Of a DNA stretch of 64,000 nucleotides, positions 1 to 12,700 are shown in pieces. Numbering within the stretch: the stretch's first letter is position 1; every line of letters starts with the position of its first letter. Position numbers and translations under genes: made by a program. The notes below the pieces were generated by a model. The model did no database searches and was not told the DNA's origin. It saw only the letters and a list, made by a program, of their open reading frames with translations. This DNA comes from Plantago elongata (Eukaryota > Streptophyta > Magnoliopsida > Lamiales > Plantaginaceae): contig JAYMSP010000107.1 of NCBI GenBank assembly GCA_036897095.1, forward strand, positions 1 through 64,000. Reading direction: 5' to 3'.

Positions 1-215
1 ATTGTTTTGCTCCAGGCTCCAGTTATCTAAGCGATTTACGCTCCATTTACATAATTTCAATTCGATAAAGTACGCAAAAGTTCATAGACACAAGTCAGAA
101 AATTTTCATTTCAAGAGTCAAAAGTTTTACTTTCACAATACAACATGTCTACATGAAATAAATAAGAATTACAGCATTAGCTTTCTAGTCTACAACAGAG
201 CTCCTAATATACAGA

Positions 216-1562
216 TTAACAGTTTAGCACTGAGCAAGAGGTACCACCCTTGAATTCACACGTCGTCATGACAATGTTTTGGCTTTGGCTTTCCTGGCAT
301 GCCGGCACACTGGTCAAGTATCGGTAGGCCTGATCTGCTGATCTATTTTTTGCAGTAGTCTTGTTGTGGTATTTCCCACGCCCAATAACTATTTCCCCAC
401 AGAGAATTATGACTTCTTGTGTTACATTCCAGTTTTCGTCGTTCACCTCCACTCGAAGATTATTTTTCTGGCAATACTCGTGCAATTTTGTCACCGGGTG
501 TGGCTCTATGTTCTCTGGTGTTATCAGTGGCTTCATCACCTCCTTCTTCACTATCTGAACTTTCACCAAAGAGAAACAAGGAATCCATATTCATTTCTTG
601 TTTGAAGTTACAGAATTGTGACAAGAGTTTCATATAAACTTCCATAACAGTATACCTTCCAAGTGGTGTCTATAGATTCGGAGTCAACCAGTATTGCACC
701 TATTAAGGATTCCACAATGTCTGATAGTATTTTTGGAGTATCAATTTGTCCCCATGAATGCAGCTCATATTCCTTCAATTCCTCTTTAAATGTTTCAACC
801 TACAATACAATTAACAGTCAATCAATAGTTTCTATCGTACTATGTTGAATTACTATTTCAGAAAAGATTTAAACAATGTAAAACTCATCCATCTACCTAC
901 CAAAGAAAACAACTCATTCATTAAAGTAACCTTTTCTTATAAATTTCATATTCATAAACTAATTGTAACCTCTTTTTCAATCTCCCTTGACTTTGAGCCA
1001 TTTAAAGGTAGGTATGAATATCTCAAAATTTATAGCAGACATAAAATACTTATAATGTACTTCCTCCGTCCCGTTCTAGGCAGACCTAAATACTTATAAA
1101 CTTAGGCAGACCTAAATACTTATAACGTAAGTAGTTACTAATTAGAGAGATTTAAACTTTTACCTTTTCCGCAAAACCATCAATCCTATTGATAAGAAGC
1201 TTGTCCAACTCAAGCTTCACAGCAATACGAGCAAGCTTCTCCGCATCAACATTGGCCGATCTAAGCTTCGTAAGATCACCCGGATTCTGATTCGGGTACA
1301 TATAGAAGTGATCTTTCGCAGTCATGAAATTCAAAAACGCGTCACCAATATATTCCAGCCGCTCATACGTAGGAACTTTCTCCTTCTCCTTATCCTCCTT
1401 CCAATTCATCGACTCGTGTGTGAACGCTTGTAGTAAAAGAGCCGCGTCCTTGAACTCGTAACCGATTTTCGTCACTATCTCCTGCACCAGTTCTTCCGGC
1501 GAGAGTTTCTTCGGTTGTTGCTGCTGCACTTTTTCTTGAATATTATTGTCTAGTACTTCCAT
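216..1562 (-). CDS. RNase III-like dsRNA endonuclease (RTL type)
   Basis: Coding exons, complement of join(216..554, 656..799, 1164..1562); 293 aa, all junctions phase 0 with GT-AG borders. An RNase III domain spans about residues 20-175: FTHES near 47-51, the signature ERLEYIGDA at 67-75, and the second metal-binding pair in SDIVES. The four expected acidic residues (E70, D74, D160, E163) are all present, so the enzyme should be catalytically competent. One dsRNA-binding domain follows (about 198-265, PHPVTKLHEYCQ onward). This is the layout of plant RNase THREE-LIKE proteins, which cut structured RNA or process small-RNA precursors. It is shorter than Dicers and has no helicase or PAZ domain. 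The frame stays open upstream to 1856, with an in-frame ATG at 1580 and others further up, so an N-terminally longer form is possible. RTL2 versus RTL3 cannot be decided by eye. Confidence 0.88.
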
Positions 1563-1590
1563 GGCGATGTGAAGAAACATGATGGGTATG

Positions 1591-1770
1591 GTTCTGTTTA
1601 TAGAAGTAGTTGACGGCACGAAAAGGGACGACTCTTTGGAAGAGAAGATGCAATGTTTTGAGAAGAGTTTTGTGCAAGTTGTTCTGTTTATTGAAGTAGT
1701 TGACGGCATGAAAAGGGAGACTTTTTGGAAGAGAAGATGCAATGTTCTGCCAAGAGTTTTGTGCAAGTTG
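1591..1770 (-). repeat. 90-bp tandem duplication in the RTL leader
   Basis: Positions 1591-1680 and 1681-1770 are two copies of the same ~90-bp unit with scattered substitutions; both begin GTTCTGTTTAT on the + strand. The unit equals 30 codons and the upstream frame of the RTL gene stays open through both copies. It lies between the likely TATA box and the chosen start codon. Confidence 0.9.
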
Positions 1771-1791
1771 GGATTTGGACGGACGTGTTCG

Positions 1792-1806
1792 TTATTTATA
1801 TATATA
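1792..1806 (-). promoter_or_regulatory. TATA box of the RTL gene
   Basis: On the minus strand the sequence reads CTATATATATAAATAAC, about 230 bp upstream of the chosen start codon. It predicts transcription starting near 1770, at the upstream edge of the duplicated leader. Confidence 0.55.
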
Positions 1807-1859
1807 GCTGCGTGGTTATAATAGACAGACGATTTGATATTGAAAACGTTTCGCATGAA

Positions 1860-3210
1860 GTTATATAGAACTGAATCACTTTATTTTCAGTAAACACTTC
1901 AAACACGGCCTAATATGAAGTTCAATGAAGAACAAGTCAACCTTTTTATTCAATTTTTAAGTATAGAACTAATTGTATATTATCAGGCGATGCAAGTGTC
2001 GTGCGTGCTGAAAGGACTATCAAGTATTAGCCTAATACTACTTGTAATATTACAATCAAATTTAATATGCGGATCTCATATATTTTTTTATAATATTAAA
2101 TTTTAACGTTTTGTAAGTAAAAATGTCTACGTAAAATCTTCAAACAAGATTATATACTCAATTAATAATTTCTTAAATTTGTATGGTTAATTTTAAATTA
2201 TAAAAGTAGTGAAAAAATTATTTTTGAAACTAATAATTACTTTCAATTTCAATTTCACGTATTTCAAATATTTGATTAGAATTAGTATAGAAGTATAGAT
2301 GTGTGGTCTGAACCTCAAGTATACATTGCATTTATCCCCTTTTGGAATTAAGAGAATACTTCATTATGAACAAACTAGAACCCGGAAATACACTAGGATT
2401 GTTATTGTGACTTCGAGTTAGAAAAGATTAGTATATGCAGATATATAATATTGTTATTGTGATTACAAAAAAAATCATCCCTTTAATTTTCGAATTGACT
2501 GGAGTCCGAATACTTTATTTTTAAAGAGTTCGAGATAGAATTTAAATACGTACTTATATTATAATGTTTGGGGCATCACAAGCGCGTTTGGTACGAGAGT
2601 GAGTTGGACTAATTCTTTATCCAGTTCTTCTATCTGATCTGATCTGATCTGATCTGATCTGATCATCATCTGATTCTTAGCACCGCTTTACCATTAATAT
2701 TAATATTTCAGCTTATAAATGTAAGATATCTTGAATTGCAAAACTAAGGTCATCCTTCACGTTAAACTTAGTACTATCGATTTCTTCTTGTTCTTCAGTT
2801 TAAGAAAAATAGCATACAAAAGCTGAAGACAAGACCACAAATCATCAAATTGCAAATACGACAAGTTAATGACTTGGGTTGTAAGTATCGAAGACATGGA
2901 ATAGAAGGTCAAGGACTTCAGCAAAAAGCAAAAAGAAAAAAAAAACAGAATGTATTCTATGCAAGTTAAGTTAGACAAGACGAACAACAATCAATTGATT
3001 CTTTAACTTCCGTAACTCTCGTGTTTGATCAATCTTTCATCTCACACTGGCGGGTCATTCCAGCTCTCTTACGGTTAACCGCACTGATGATTCCACGCAG
3101 TCGACTCGTTTCCAACTAGCTATCTTTCCTAGAGGAGAACTTTCTTGATATGTAGTAAGCTTTACAGACTGATGATACTAGACAACATCTCGAAAGTTTC
3201 TGTCATTTAT
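1860..3210. other. AT-rich spacer, no gene seen
   Basis: No open frame here shows family features. The stretch contains a short pentanucleotide microsatellite near 2632-2664 and otherwise looks like ordinary AT-rich spacer. Confidence 0.6.
2632..2664. repeat. (TGATC)n microsatellite
   Basis: About six perfect head-to-tail copies of a TGATC/CTGAT pentamer. The motif contains GATC, so the tract is a run of closely spaced DpnII-type sites. Confidence 0.95.
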
Positions 3211-3239
3211 GAAAAACTCAGTTTGAGAGGTCTATAGGA

Positions 3240-3433
3240 ATTCGTCCTTCCTTGATCCTACTAATGGTTTTGTTCTTTGAATGGCATGTACAGAGTCTAT
3301 CAGTAATCTCATTATAAGCATAGACGTTAGGTTCGTAGCTTTCCTTTTCCAACATATTAGTGGCAGTATGAGAAAAGTGAAACAGATGAAAGCAGCGACT
3401 ATGACGAACATGTTCTAAGACTAGGACAAACAT
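3240..3433 (-). pseudogene. relic of a second PPR gene
   Basis: A minus-strand stretch reads LEKESYEPNVYAYNEITDRL. It aligns with LETNTCKPDVYGYNAIIDRL in the larger PPR pseudogene next door, so this is one PPR repeat from a related copy. The flanking sequence is too degraded to extend. It probably dates from a tandem duplication of the neighbouring PPR gene followed by decay. Confidence 0.55.
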
Positions 3434-3632
3434 GCTCTAAGGTGGATTGTCTTAATGAGTAGCTCAGAATGTGCCCAACATATATAATGCAAGATAGTAG
3501 ATACAGTGGATCCTTTTCAGTAATTATAGACATGGAGTGAATTGCAAAATAATATCTCAAATGATTGAAATCTGATGAGAAAAGTTTAGCATAACATTTC
3601 AAGTTGTGATTGAAAAATAAATAGAACCTGGC

Positions 3633-5315
3633 TTAGGCATGTTTTGGCACTGCACCTTTAATGATATCCAAATAATCTTTATCTTCACAATGGTCACGCA
3701 ACATGGATAAAGTAGCATATTCGAGCGAAAATCCTTTTCTGACCATTTCTTCCAATACAGGCTTTGCTTTCAGAAACTCATTTCTTTGAACACAACCTTT
3801 GATAAATACATTATATGTAACACCATCGGGTTGCAGACCTTTCGAAGGCAGTGAATGGAATAGACTCATTGCAATATCAGATTTGTCATCTTCAAATAGT
3901 CCGTGAATGAGGGTGGTGTATGTAATTATGCCTGGAGGAACACCGTTATCTTGCATGGTATGCAAAACTGAAAAGGCCGCATCAATCTCATGATTCTTGC
4001 AGAAACTATCGATCAAGCTGCTGTAAGTTACCTGATTAGGAGTTACATTGTTTGCTCGCATATCATTTAATAGCTTCTCCACATCAGCTATCCTTCCATC
4101 ACGAAGCAATCCACGCAGCATGATGTTATAAGTGAATTTGTCGTGTTCTAATCCAGAATAAGGAACTTCAACGAAAGTCTCCAAGCTTCACCTACGTCAC
4201 CCTTATTACAATACCCATCCATCAAAGTACTATAGGTGACTACATCGGGCCTCAAACCAGAATCGAGAACTAACTCAAATATTTCTTTTGCCTTGTTCAT
4301 TTCTCCTTGAATACAATACCCGTTGATGAGTGCACTGTACGCAACAAGATTAGGAGAGACACTTCTTTGTTTCATAACTTCTAACACTTGCTCGGCCTCT
4401 TTCACCTTGCCTTTCTTGTAAAATGTATCTATCAATGTGCTATACGTTACAACATCTGGACTGATATGATGGATGACCATCATCTCATGTATCAAGTCAT
4501 TGGCCTTCTTTCCATCTATCGAAATAACATAATACTCTAATCAATGAATTATAAGTGACCACGTTGGGTGAGATGCCCTTGGCCACCATTTGAGAAAACA
4601 CAGAAAGAGCATCATCAACCAGAGTATCTTTGCACAATCTATCAATAATTGCATTGTAACCATAAACGTCGGGTTTGCAGGTATTAGTTTCTAACAACTT
4701 AATTGCAGTATTGGTATTTCCAGATTTACAGAGACCATTGATCAGAGTGTTAATCGTGATGACACTAGGTTGACAGAGCTTCTGAGTCAAGCATTTTTTG
4801 AATAAAGTTACAGCCTCTGATACTTTGTTTTGAGAAAAGAGGGCTGTAATGAGAGTGGTGAAGGTGGTCGTATCAGGTGAGAAGCCGGACTTAACGAAAA
4901 CAGTCAAGACAGGAAAAGCAAGATGAAGACGGTTGAGAAGACAGTAGGAATTAATGACAGTTTTCAAAGTGTATTCATTGAAAGTAATACTCCTCCTCTG
5001 GCGCATTTCATTGAACATGTAGAGTGCAACATTGCAGTGTTTCATTTTGACAACTAAACCCATCAACTTGGTGAACTGGATAACAGAAGAACAGGTTGCT
5101 TCATGTTGAGCATACGATGAAACAAATGAAGAGCATCACTGACCTCTGAAATCCAAAGACCTGGGCAGCTTCTTCTGGTTACCATTCACTCTTGTTGTTG
5201 TTGATGTTGTATGGAAAAAGGAAGAAGAACAAATGAAGATTCTGAAAAGAGATGATGATGAATTTGAAATTGGGTTAATATTTAGAGCTCCAATCGTTCT
5301 TCTTACATGAGCCAT
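3633..5315 (-). pseudogene. P-class PPR gene (Rf-like), frameshifted
   Basis: Reads as one PPR protein of about 550 residues if several frame changes are ignored. The start at 5315 opens a Ser/Arg-rich N terminus that looks like a mitochondrial presequence. About a dozen 35-residue PPR repeats follow (NVVTYNSLI, DVVTYSTLID, GIITYTTLIHG), ending in PKHA and TAA at 3633. The frame changes four times: near 5140-5150, near 5105, near 4505 (extra G in the run before CCAATGAC) and near 4180 (one base missing before FVEV). Each break is a single-base type and the encoded repeats are well conserved on both sides, so inactivation looks recent. P-class PPRs bind organellar RNA; the repeat wording recalls the restorer-of-fertility-like clade. 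An assembly with base-call errors is the alternative, but four errors in one gene is unlikely. Confidence 0.8.
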
Positions 5316-5449
5316 GGCTGCAAATAATTGATCTGGAAAATGATTCTGCAAAAAAATCAATGAAATGGAGGATATAGATGACTTAAATTGGGCATGAATG
5401 AATGTATGAAATCGGTTACCATAACCGACATTCATTTCCCCACTCAAAT

Positions 5450-6620
5450 CGAATATTTTATAAATAAATTAACTTTAACTAAAAAATATCACTCAAATTT
5501 TATCTCAATCAGTCCCTCCTATTCGTACCATCTTTTCTTTAACAGGGTTTATAGTTTGATCATCATCAATTCGGTTTTTTATGGTTTATAGTTTAATCAT
5601 CTTCTAATTTGGTTTTATGGTATGCTATAATCACTTGTGAAAAGAAATATGATGTATATGATGTTTCAAAATAAATACCATATGGAAGAGTAAGTCCTGA
5701 GACACTATATGACAATATTAAAAGAGATGGGTAACTATTATAATTTTTACAAATAGATGAGAGATTTTATTAAAAACATTAATAAATATATATGTAAAAA
5801 AATAATAAAAGATATTTACTTGTAAAATATTATTAATATTATTTAAAATATTATATATATAATTAAAAATATTAATTCATTTCTTAAATTTTTCAGTAAT
5901 ACACGTAATGTTTAAAACGTCTGTAGCCGTTGACAAGCTGATACACCCCGTATCTACGAGGTTAAACGTGTGGTTATACACTTATACTCTATGTATATAG
6001 AATGGTGATTAGAGTCCGAAAATGTATCGAATCATGAATGTATCTTTTAAGTAATTATTTTAATTGTAATACCACATTTCAAAAAAATAAAAAAAATAAT
6101 AATACATGGCTATCAAAACTTTGTACAAGTACAATAGAATAGTGGATTCGTACTTGTACAAATGAGTGATTTTCAAAATTTAAAATATTCTCAGTAGATT
6201 AGTAACAAACCTAGCCATATCTAATTTGTTTTATATTGAAATCTTAATTTTAGTGTGTTAATAAATCAAGTACATTTTATATTATTATACGGTAAAAACT
6301 TTATACTCATACTGTTTGGATTGAAAAAATATTCATATAGAGAATTTATTTCTAAGAAAAATTTGTACTAAAAATATATTTTTTAAATAATATAATGTGC
6401 ACCACTTAAAATGTTATATTTATTAAATAAAATTATAAAATGTTAGTAATTGAAAATGAATTGTATTGTAGGGTTATTTTTATAAAGATAAAATTATTCA
6501 AGTTAATAAATGTCTAGAACGAAAAATTATTTCAGCTATACTGAAACGGAGGGAATAATTAAGTACTCCATTTCTTTCATCTCTTTGGTCACTTTCTCGA
6601 CAACATTTTGGTGGCGTTAA
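5450..6620. other. AT-rich spacer with one MITE-like end
   Basis: Very AT-rich, no gene seen. At about 6540-6557 the sequence GAAACGGAGGGAATAATTA resembles the right end of a Stowaway-type MITE. No matching left end was found, so it may be a truncated copy. Confidence 0.5.
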
Positions 6621-6622
6621 CA

Positions 6623-9290
6623 ATGACTGGCGATAGTAGCTCTACCAGGCACCGTGATTTACTATCATGCATTCATGCTGCAAATTGTAGTTTCTTTTTT
6701 TTTTATTTTTAATATGATGACATGTTTTATTGATCAATCGCATTAATTTCACACTTGAACTTAAAGATTTATTTATTGTGATGTTGGTTGTAGGAGATCG
6801 TCTTAGATCACCATCATCCGCCATTGCTGGGAAGAAGCAGAGTAGCAGAAGAAGATACTCAGAATTTCCCGGTACAGTAGTATACTTAATTCAGTTTTGG
6901 TTTTTCTTTTAAACAAATTAGTAGTATTAAATTAGCAATTTTTTCGTTATTTCATGTAGCTCCTCGACTTTTAGTCTTTTTCTTTTTTTTCAAAAAAGAA
7001 CTTCGGGTGTAAATGAGATATGATAGCTTCCTTGGTGGTTGATTAGTGTCATGAGCTAGTTGATTAATTTGAAGTTTAGCTTTTAATGGAACGGATAACA
7101 AAAACTTGATTTAAGTTTTACAAGATAACAAGAGTATAAGGAATGCTCGGATTAGTAACATTACATCATGCCAGGTTCCATTCTGATTGTACACTATACA
7201 GTGTGATTTAGATATCTAACCGTTCTCCTAATGAAGCTAGTACATATACGTAGTATTGCATTCTTTCTTTTATGGTGTTAACTTAAAATGCAGTGAAAGA
7301 GAGGAGAAAATCAGAAACCAAGAGGAAACATGTCACTTCGACAGATGATAATTCTGCATCTAGTACTGAAGAAGTAGTAATTAGAAAGATTCGTAGGAAG
7401 AGAAGACCAATTCATGGTAATCCTGTACTATGTCCTTCAATGAAAGTTAATACTCCCTCTCGTTCTGCTCTATTGTATACGTATTGTGTATCACTGATCA
7501 TGCGTATAAATTGTTATCGTTCTTAACATAGCATTGAACAAAAAGCGAAAGGGTTATCCTTCTGGTGTGAGTAAAGCATTATGGGAAGCTTCTTCATCTG
7601 GTTAGTAACCTGAGTATGCCATAATATTTTCATTATGTGGAGTGTTTGTATTTTTCTTGTGAATTCATTTTCTTTCTTTGAACTTCATTAAACCTTAGAT
7701 TATGATGACGGCTATCCATCTGTACTTGACAATCGTTTCAGTAAGTCATTAATTACTTATTATTGTGTTTGTGTATACGGAATTAAAGATGTCAGCTTAC
7801 TTTGATTTACTTTTTAACTTGTGGTGAACGTAGTGGTGAAGAAGAGTGATTATTACTACCGCAGCAACTTGCAGACTGTTATGAAAGACTTGCATCGAAT
7901 AGAATTCACATATCGTCATTTACAGGCAATAAAACAAACACCGTTTTGGTTTCTCTTCAAATCTGTATTGGATGCAGATGAAGACTTTCTGTTATATGCA
8001 ACGATGAAGCACGAAGATGACATCAGGCTAATCATAGAAAGATTTGATACTCACAACATTGGCTTCCAAATCGGTGATAGGTTGATAAGAATTGATCGTA
8101 GGGACCTTGTTTTAGTATTTGGTGTTAGAGATGGCAATGTGGAAATCGATGTTACAAAGGATTTTGAAACAACTCCCTGGATGGAACGTTGTTTTCCAGA
8201 GCTGGTGAAAGGCAGTAACAATTATAAGTCATCTATCCTGCTGAAAAAAGGTGATATTTTTAACCAGCTGAAGTTCTATGCAAAACAGGATGATAAGATA
8301 AATGCACAAGATGTTGCGCGGCTTCTTCGTTGCTACATGTTATCTTCACTCTTCATGCCGAATGAAAACACATCAATAGCATGGGGCCTGTGTGAGTTCT
8401 TGGAAGACTTTTCTGCTATCTGTAGTTTTGATTGGTCTAGTCTAATCGCCGATCAACTAGCCCGAAAGATGATCCAAAATCATAATCTGAAAGCAGCTGG
8501 ATGTGAGATGCTATTGCCTGTGAGTATATATGTTGACTTATTTCTCTTTAACTGATTCATTGATTGTTTCACCTGTACTCTAAATATTCAATCTATTTAG
8601 TTGGTTCTCTTACATTTCCAGTACTTCTTGTGTGAACACGTAAGCATAATCCCGCCACAAAAAGAGCATGCTTTCCCAAGGTTCTTGAAGTGGGAGCTTG
8701 TTCATCTCGTCGTTTGAAGAAAGTTGATCTGGATTATATTGACAACCAAATGGTAAGTACACATAACCTGCAACATTTTGAAACGCAGTATACAATGGGC
8801 TTTGATGAAATATCAACCCAGACAAGCATTGTGGACGGTTACAATCCTTTGGCACCGAAAGCTGGAATGGCTGATCCATACTTAGAAAAGGCTTGTGCCT
8901 GGTTAGTTTGCAATATAATTTATTCTATAAGTTGAAAATATACCAAGTCATGCAGCTGTTTATGAATTCTAATGTGGATACTTGCAGATTGAGTATATGG
9001 AAAGCAAAAGTTGTAGAATACTGGAATCTGTTTATAATATCACATCACCTGCCTGTCCAGCAAATAGAGAAAACAATGCTCCGACTGAATACATTTACAC
9101 ATCAAAGGAGATTCCTGGTAATCTTGATGCCGGGGTCATAATATGCCACATTGTCGAGAGAATCTTGAAAATCCAGTCAATCGCAGGTATCACCAGAACT
9201 GCTGGAGTGATCTATAGCACGATAACTGCAGGAAATTATTGTTGCAAAATGATAGAATTGTTCTGTCTCCCTGACAGCATGAACAAATAG
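6623..9290 (+). CDS. Uncharacterised nuclear-type protein, possibly transposon-derived, perhaps damaged
   Basis: Proposed exons: 6623..~6654, ~6794-6871, 7294-7417, ~7536-7599, ~7700-7740, 7834-8520, 8622-~8900 and 8986-9290. The first six join in the same phase (split after codon base 1). The N-terminal ~110 residues are rich in Lys/Arg runs such as RKIRRKRRP and NKKRKG, which look like nuclear localisation signals. The ~230-residue middle block (IGDRLIRIDRRDLVLVFGV; later SIAWGLCEFLED) resembles the DUF1985 / plant-mobile-domain type found in transposon-derived genes. The last exon has GNLDAGVIICHIVE, which resembles the end of a Ulp1-type protease but with Ala where the catalytic Cys would be. 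The exon after 8622 loses frame near 8705, unless a 41-nt intron (GTAAGC...AAG, 8639-8680), too short for plants, is spliced. The link to the last exon is also unresolved, so the gene may be a recent pseudogene. Confidence 0.5.
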
Positions 9291-9759
9291 GGAGATAGTA
9301 TATATCTTTTGGTATGCATGTTTATCAGTAAGTGGAACTTTGAACCTATCTAATGGCTATTATTGTACTCTGGTCTTTGATGCCTAATTCACCAGCAGCC
9401 TATGTTTTGCAATATGAATATGAAGCCGGAAGGTCTACCTAGCTCGGCATCCTGTCACCAAGGTATGCAAAGAAGATTGAAAATGTAATTTTCTTTTGGA
9501 CTATCATCTGCACTAGTATGTTGCTTAAATTGAGGTTTGGCTGGTGCTAATTTGCAAATGATGATGTTAATAGAATATGCGAGCTGGTTTAGGTAAGATG
9601 TTCTCGATTGATTAGTTGTTTTTCCCTGGTCGGCATTTTATATGTTTCTCGTTTAGGAAATGAAATTTACACGCTTGGTCGAAAAGATGAATCGTCATTA
9701 GTACATATTTGAATCATGTTCGAACGGTTTAATGATCCAAAAGAAACATGAAATCACTC
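9291..9759. other. Convergent 3' flanks
   Basis: Spacer between the plus-strand gene ending near 9290 and the minus-strand transporter ending at 9760. It should hold both 3' UTRs. No other feature seen. Confidence 0.5.
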
Positions 9760-12700
9760 CTAATCTAGCTCGGTTGCAATTGCAACCAACTCAAGCTCTA
9801 AATCAGTTGCTTTAGTTTTCTCAATTTTCTCCCTGCCCCTAACATCTTCCTCACTGGAACTATCTTTACTTGCGACGTAATTGTGGCACTTATATTGATG
9901 CCTCATTGCAAATGCCACAAATACTCCATAATTCAACACTCCGAGAATCGCCAGCATCCAGTAAAATCTGTCCAACTTTCCCTTGTTGTAGTCATTCCTC
10001 AACCATGCTCCATTTGTTACCTTATCAACTAAAGAAACTAACAAACTGCTAACAAAGAACCCCATCGAGAGCGTACTCAAGAACAAACCCGTACTCATTG
10101 ACTTCATCTTCTCGGGTGCCTCCCTGATGAAGAACTCTAACTGACCAACGTACGCGAAAGCTTCCCCTGCACCAACTAAAAAAAACTGTGGCACAAGCCA
10201 GAACGCTGTAACAATGTCATTGTGTTCGACTGCCCTTTCTCGCCTCATTTGTTCCACTAATGCAGATGCCACCATGCCTGCTATTGAAAGCAAAAGGCCT
10301 ATCCCCACTCGTTGAAGAGACGTGATGCCTTGAGTAGTGTGTGTGAACTTTCGGGCAATAGGGACTAGTACCCTTTCGTTTAGGGATGTGAAAATGAGGA
10401 TGGTGATGAAGAGGAAAAAGGCGAAGGAACCTGCCGGAATTGGGAAGCTACCAAGGTGTCGGTTCATAAATGTGGCCTGCTCAATGGTGAACGTGTTCAT
10501 TTGGGAGTACACTGTCCAGAAGAGTATGCAGGTTGACCATATTGGGATGAGTTTTAGCACCATTTTCACTTCCTCTACTTCAGTCATTGTTGAGACGCCA
10601 CGGTCGTTAAGGATTCTTTCTGCCTGTCTCTCGTCTACAATTGCCGCCTTGTCAAGATACCTACAGTAAAAAGGAAGTACATTTTGTATTCGGACTACTG
10701 TCTAGTCTCAATGCGAATCATAAAATATCGAATAAAACACAAAAATCATACTCAGAGAAAGAAAAAAGAAGTTGTACATAGATTCGGTTTAGATAACAGT
10801 TACCTTAGACCTTTTGTATGGGGAACTTGTGCATCAGAGAATCCATTCAACATGGCAGGTTCGCGAGGAGAGAGCTTTCTCTTCCTCCAAGCTAAGTAAA
10901 TCACCCTCCATATCACAGTCAAGGGACTCCCTTGAGGCTTCTTGTACCGGTACCTTCGGGATCCAGATAGCAGTATAGTAAGCGCTATGACCATTGTACC
11001 AGCTGCTATTCCATATCCATATCCCCTTCCTACATTGTCTTGTGTGTATATCAGAATCGTCACCGCAAAGAGAGATCCCAAACTGATGCAAAAGTAGAAT
11101 CTGTTAAAAAAGTATATCATGGCCTTTTCCTCCTTAGGATTCGACGTGTCAAATTGATCTGAACCAAATCCAGAGACGTTTGATTTGATCCCACCGGCTC
11201 CTATTGCTATCGTATAGAGAGCCGCATAGAGCATGGCTAGTTGTTGGCCGCCGGCCCTAATACACCCCTCTCCTCTTGAGTCTTGGCATGGAGGTGGTCT
11301 CATTCCAGGCAAGACCGTTGATAGTGTTAATAATGTAACTCCCTGCCAAGTTCCAGCATACATGTTAAACATGTTTCCAATGGACAGAATACATCAAAAA
11401 CATAGATGATAAAGAAGATGCAATCTTATCGATATTAGTCACTTTATCGGCTCATTTTGCAACATACACGCAATACATAGAAATTAAACACGCACCAGTG
11501 CTACCACAGATGCGGAGAATGCAGTGGTCAAGTAACGACCGAATTTAGCATCAGCTAAGAAGCCACCAACAAGGCCAAGAAGATTGAGTGCTCCCATGAA
11601 ATTGTTCACAATGTTTGCAGATTCAGGGGATGTAAGATGCAAAGTCCCGGTCAAATATGTAACCAGGTTCATTGATATCCCCATCACACAAATCCTCTCG
11701 GACAATTCCGTACCTAGTTAGCACAAGGTTTTTAAATGTAATATGAATTCGACTATTGTATACACCGATACTAAAAACATATTGATTGGTGTTAAATCGA
11801 GAATTCTTCACTTAAATTTTAAATAATAAATCAAGAATTCTTCACTTAAATTTTAAATAAATTAGGTTATAGTAAGAGACTTTAAATCAAACTATTGTAG
11901 CTCTCGATTTAACATTTATTAAATGTATGTATACCTAAAATCAGCCCCGCTCCAAGCCAACCGCCTGTTTTAGACATGTTGACTGGATTTCCCCGAAAAT
12001 CCACAGGGCCGTCGTAATCATTCGTGCCATTTTCGTGAGCCAAAACCTGCCGTTAATTTTACAAATTATAGTTAATTTCGATAACATGTTTAGTTAAATT
12101 GAAATTCGACTCCACTCGACTCATGTATATAAACTTCTTATTTTAAATCAAGGTTCAGACCCCGACTAAAGCTCATGTTAGAAATACGCAGTCTCAAACC
12201 AAAATTGTTAAACTCCCATCATCAAGATTTTCCTTTGAATAATTTGTTCTATAGATTAAAATCTAGGTGTAGTGGGGTGACCTTGGTCCATGGAAGACGT
12301 GTGCAATTCTTATTCAAAACTTTATACTTTTGGTTGATATCATTACTCATTACACTCTTTCACTTTTATGATCATATTTCACTTTTCCAAAAAGAACGGA
12401 GATCATCCTCCGAACAAGAAATACTTACAATTATTAAAGTAGCAAAATAACAGTAAATTATCTCATGATTAGGGCATGATCAAATGAAAATGGAGGGAAA
12501 TAAGTAAGATGCTGGAAAATCAAATTTCTTTTTAAAAAAATCAAAAATATCCAATAGATTTTGAACGACAACGAAGTACAGCTCAGTTGGTAAGACGCTT
12601 CACCTTCAAGTTCCAACTAATATGCCGGGGATTCGAGTTATCCCTTAGTCGTTTCAAAAAAAAATCCAATTGATTTTGACATTTTTCCACAAGTGCATTT

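Noticed and set aside
2-253. Open frame at the left edge
   Set aside because: No family features. It covers the 3' end and 3' flank of the RNase III gene.
12578-12640. tRNA gene
   Set aside because: It has A- and B-box sequences but cannot form a full cloverleaf, and it is flanked by a target duplication: a SINE.
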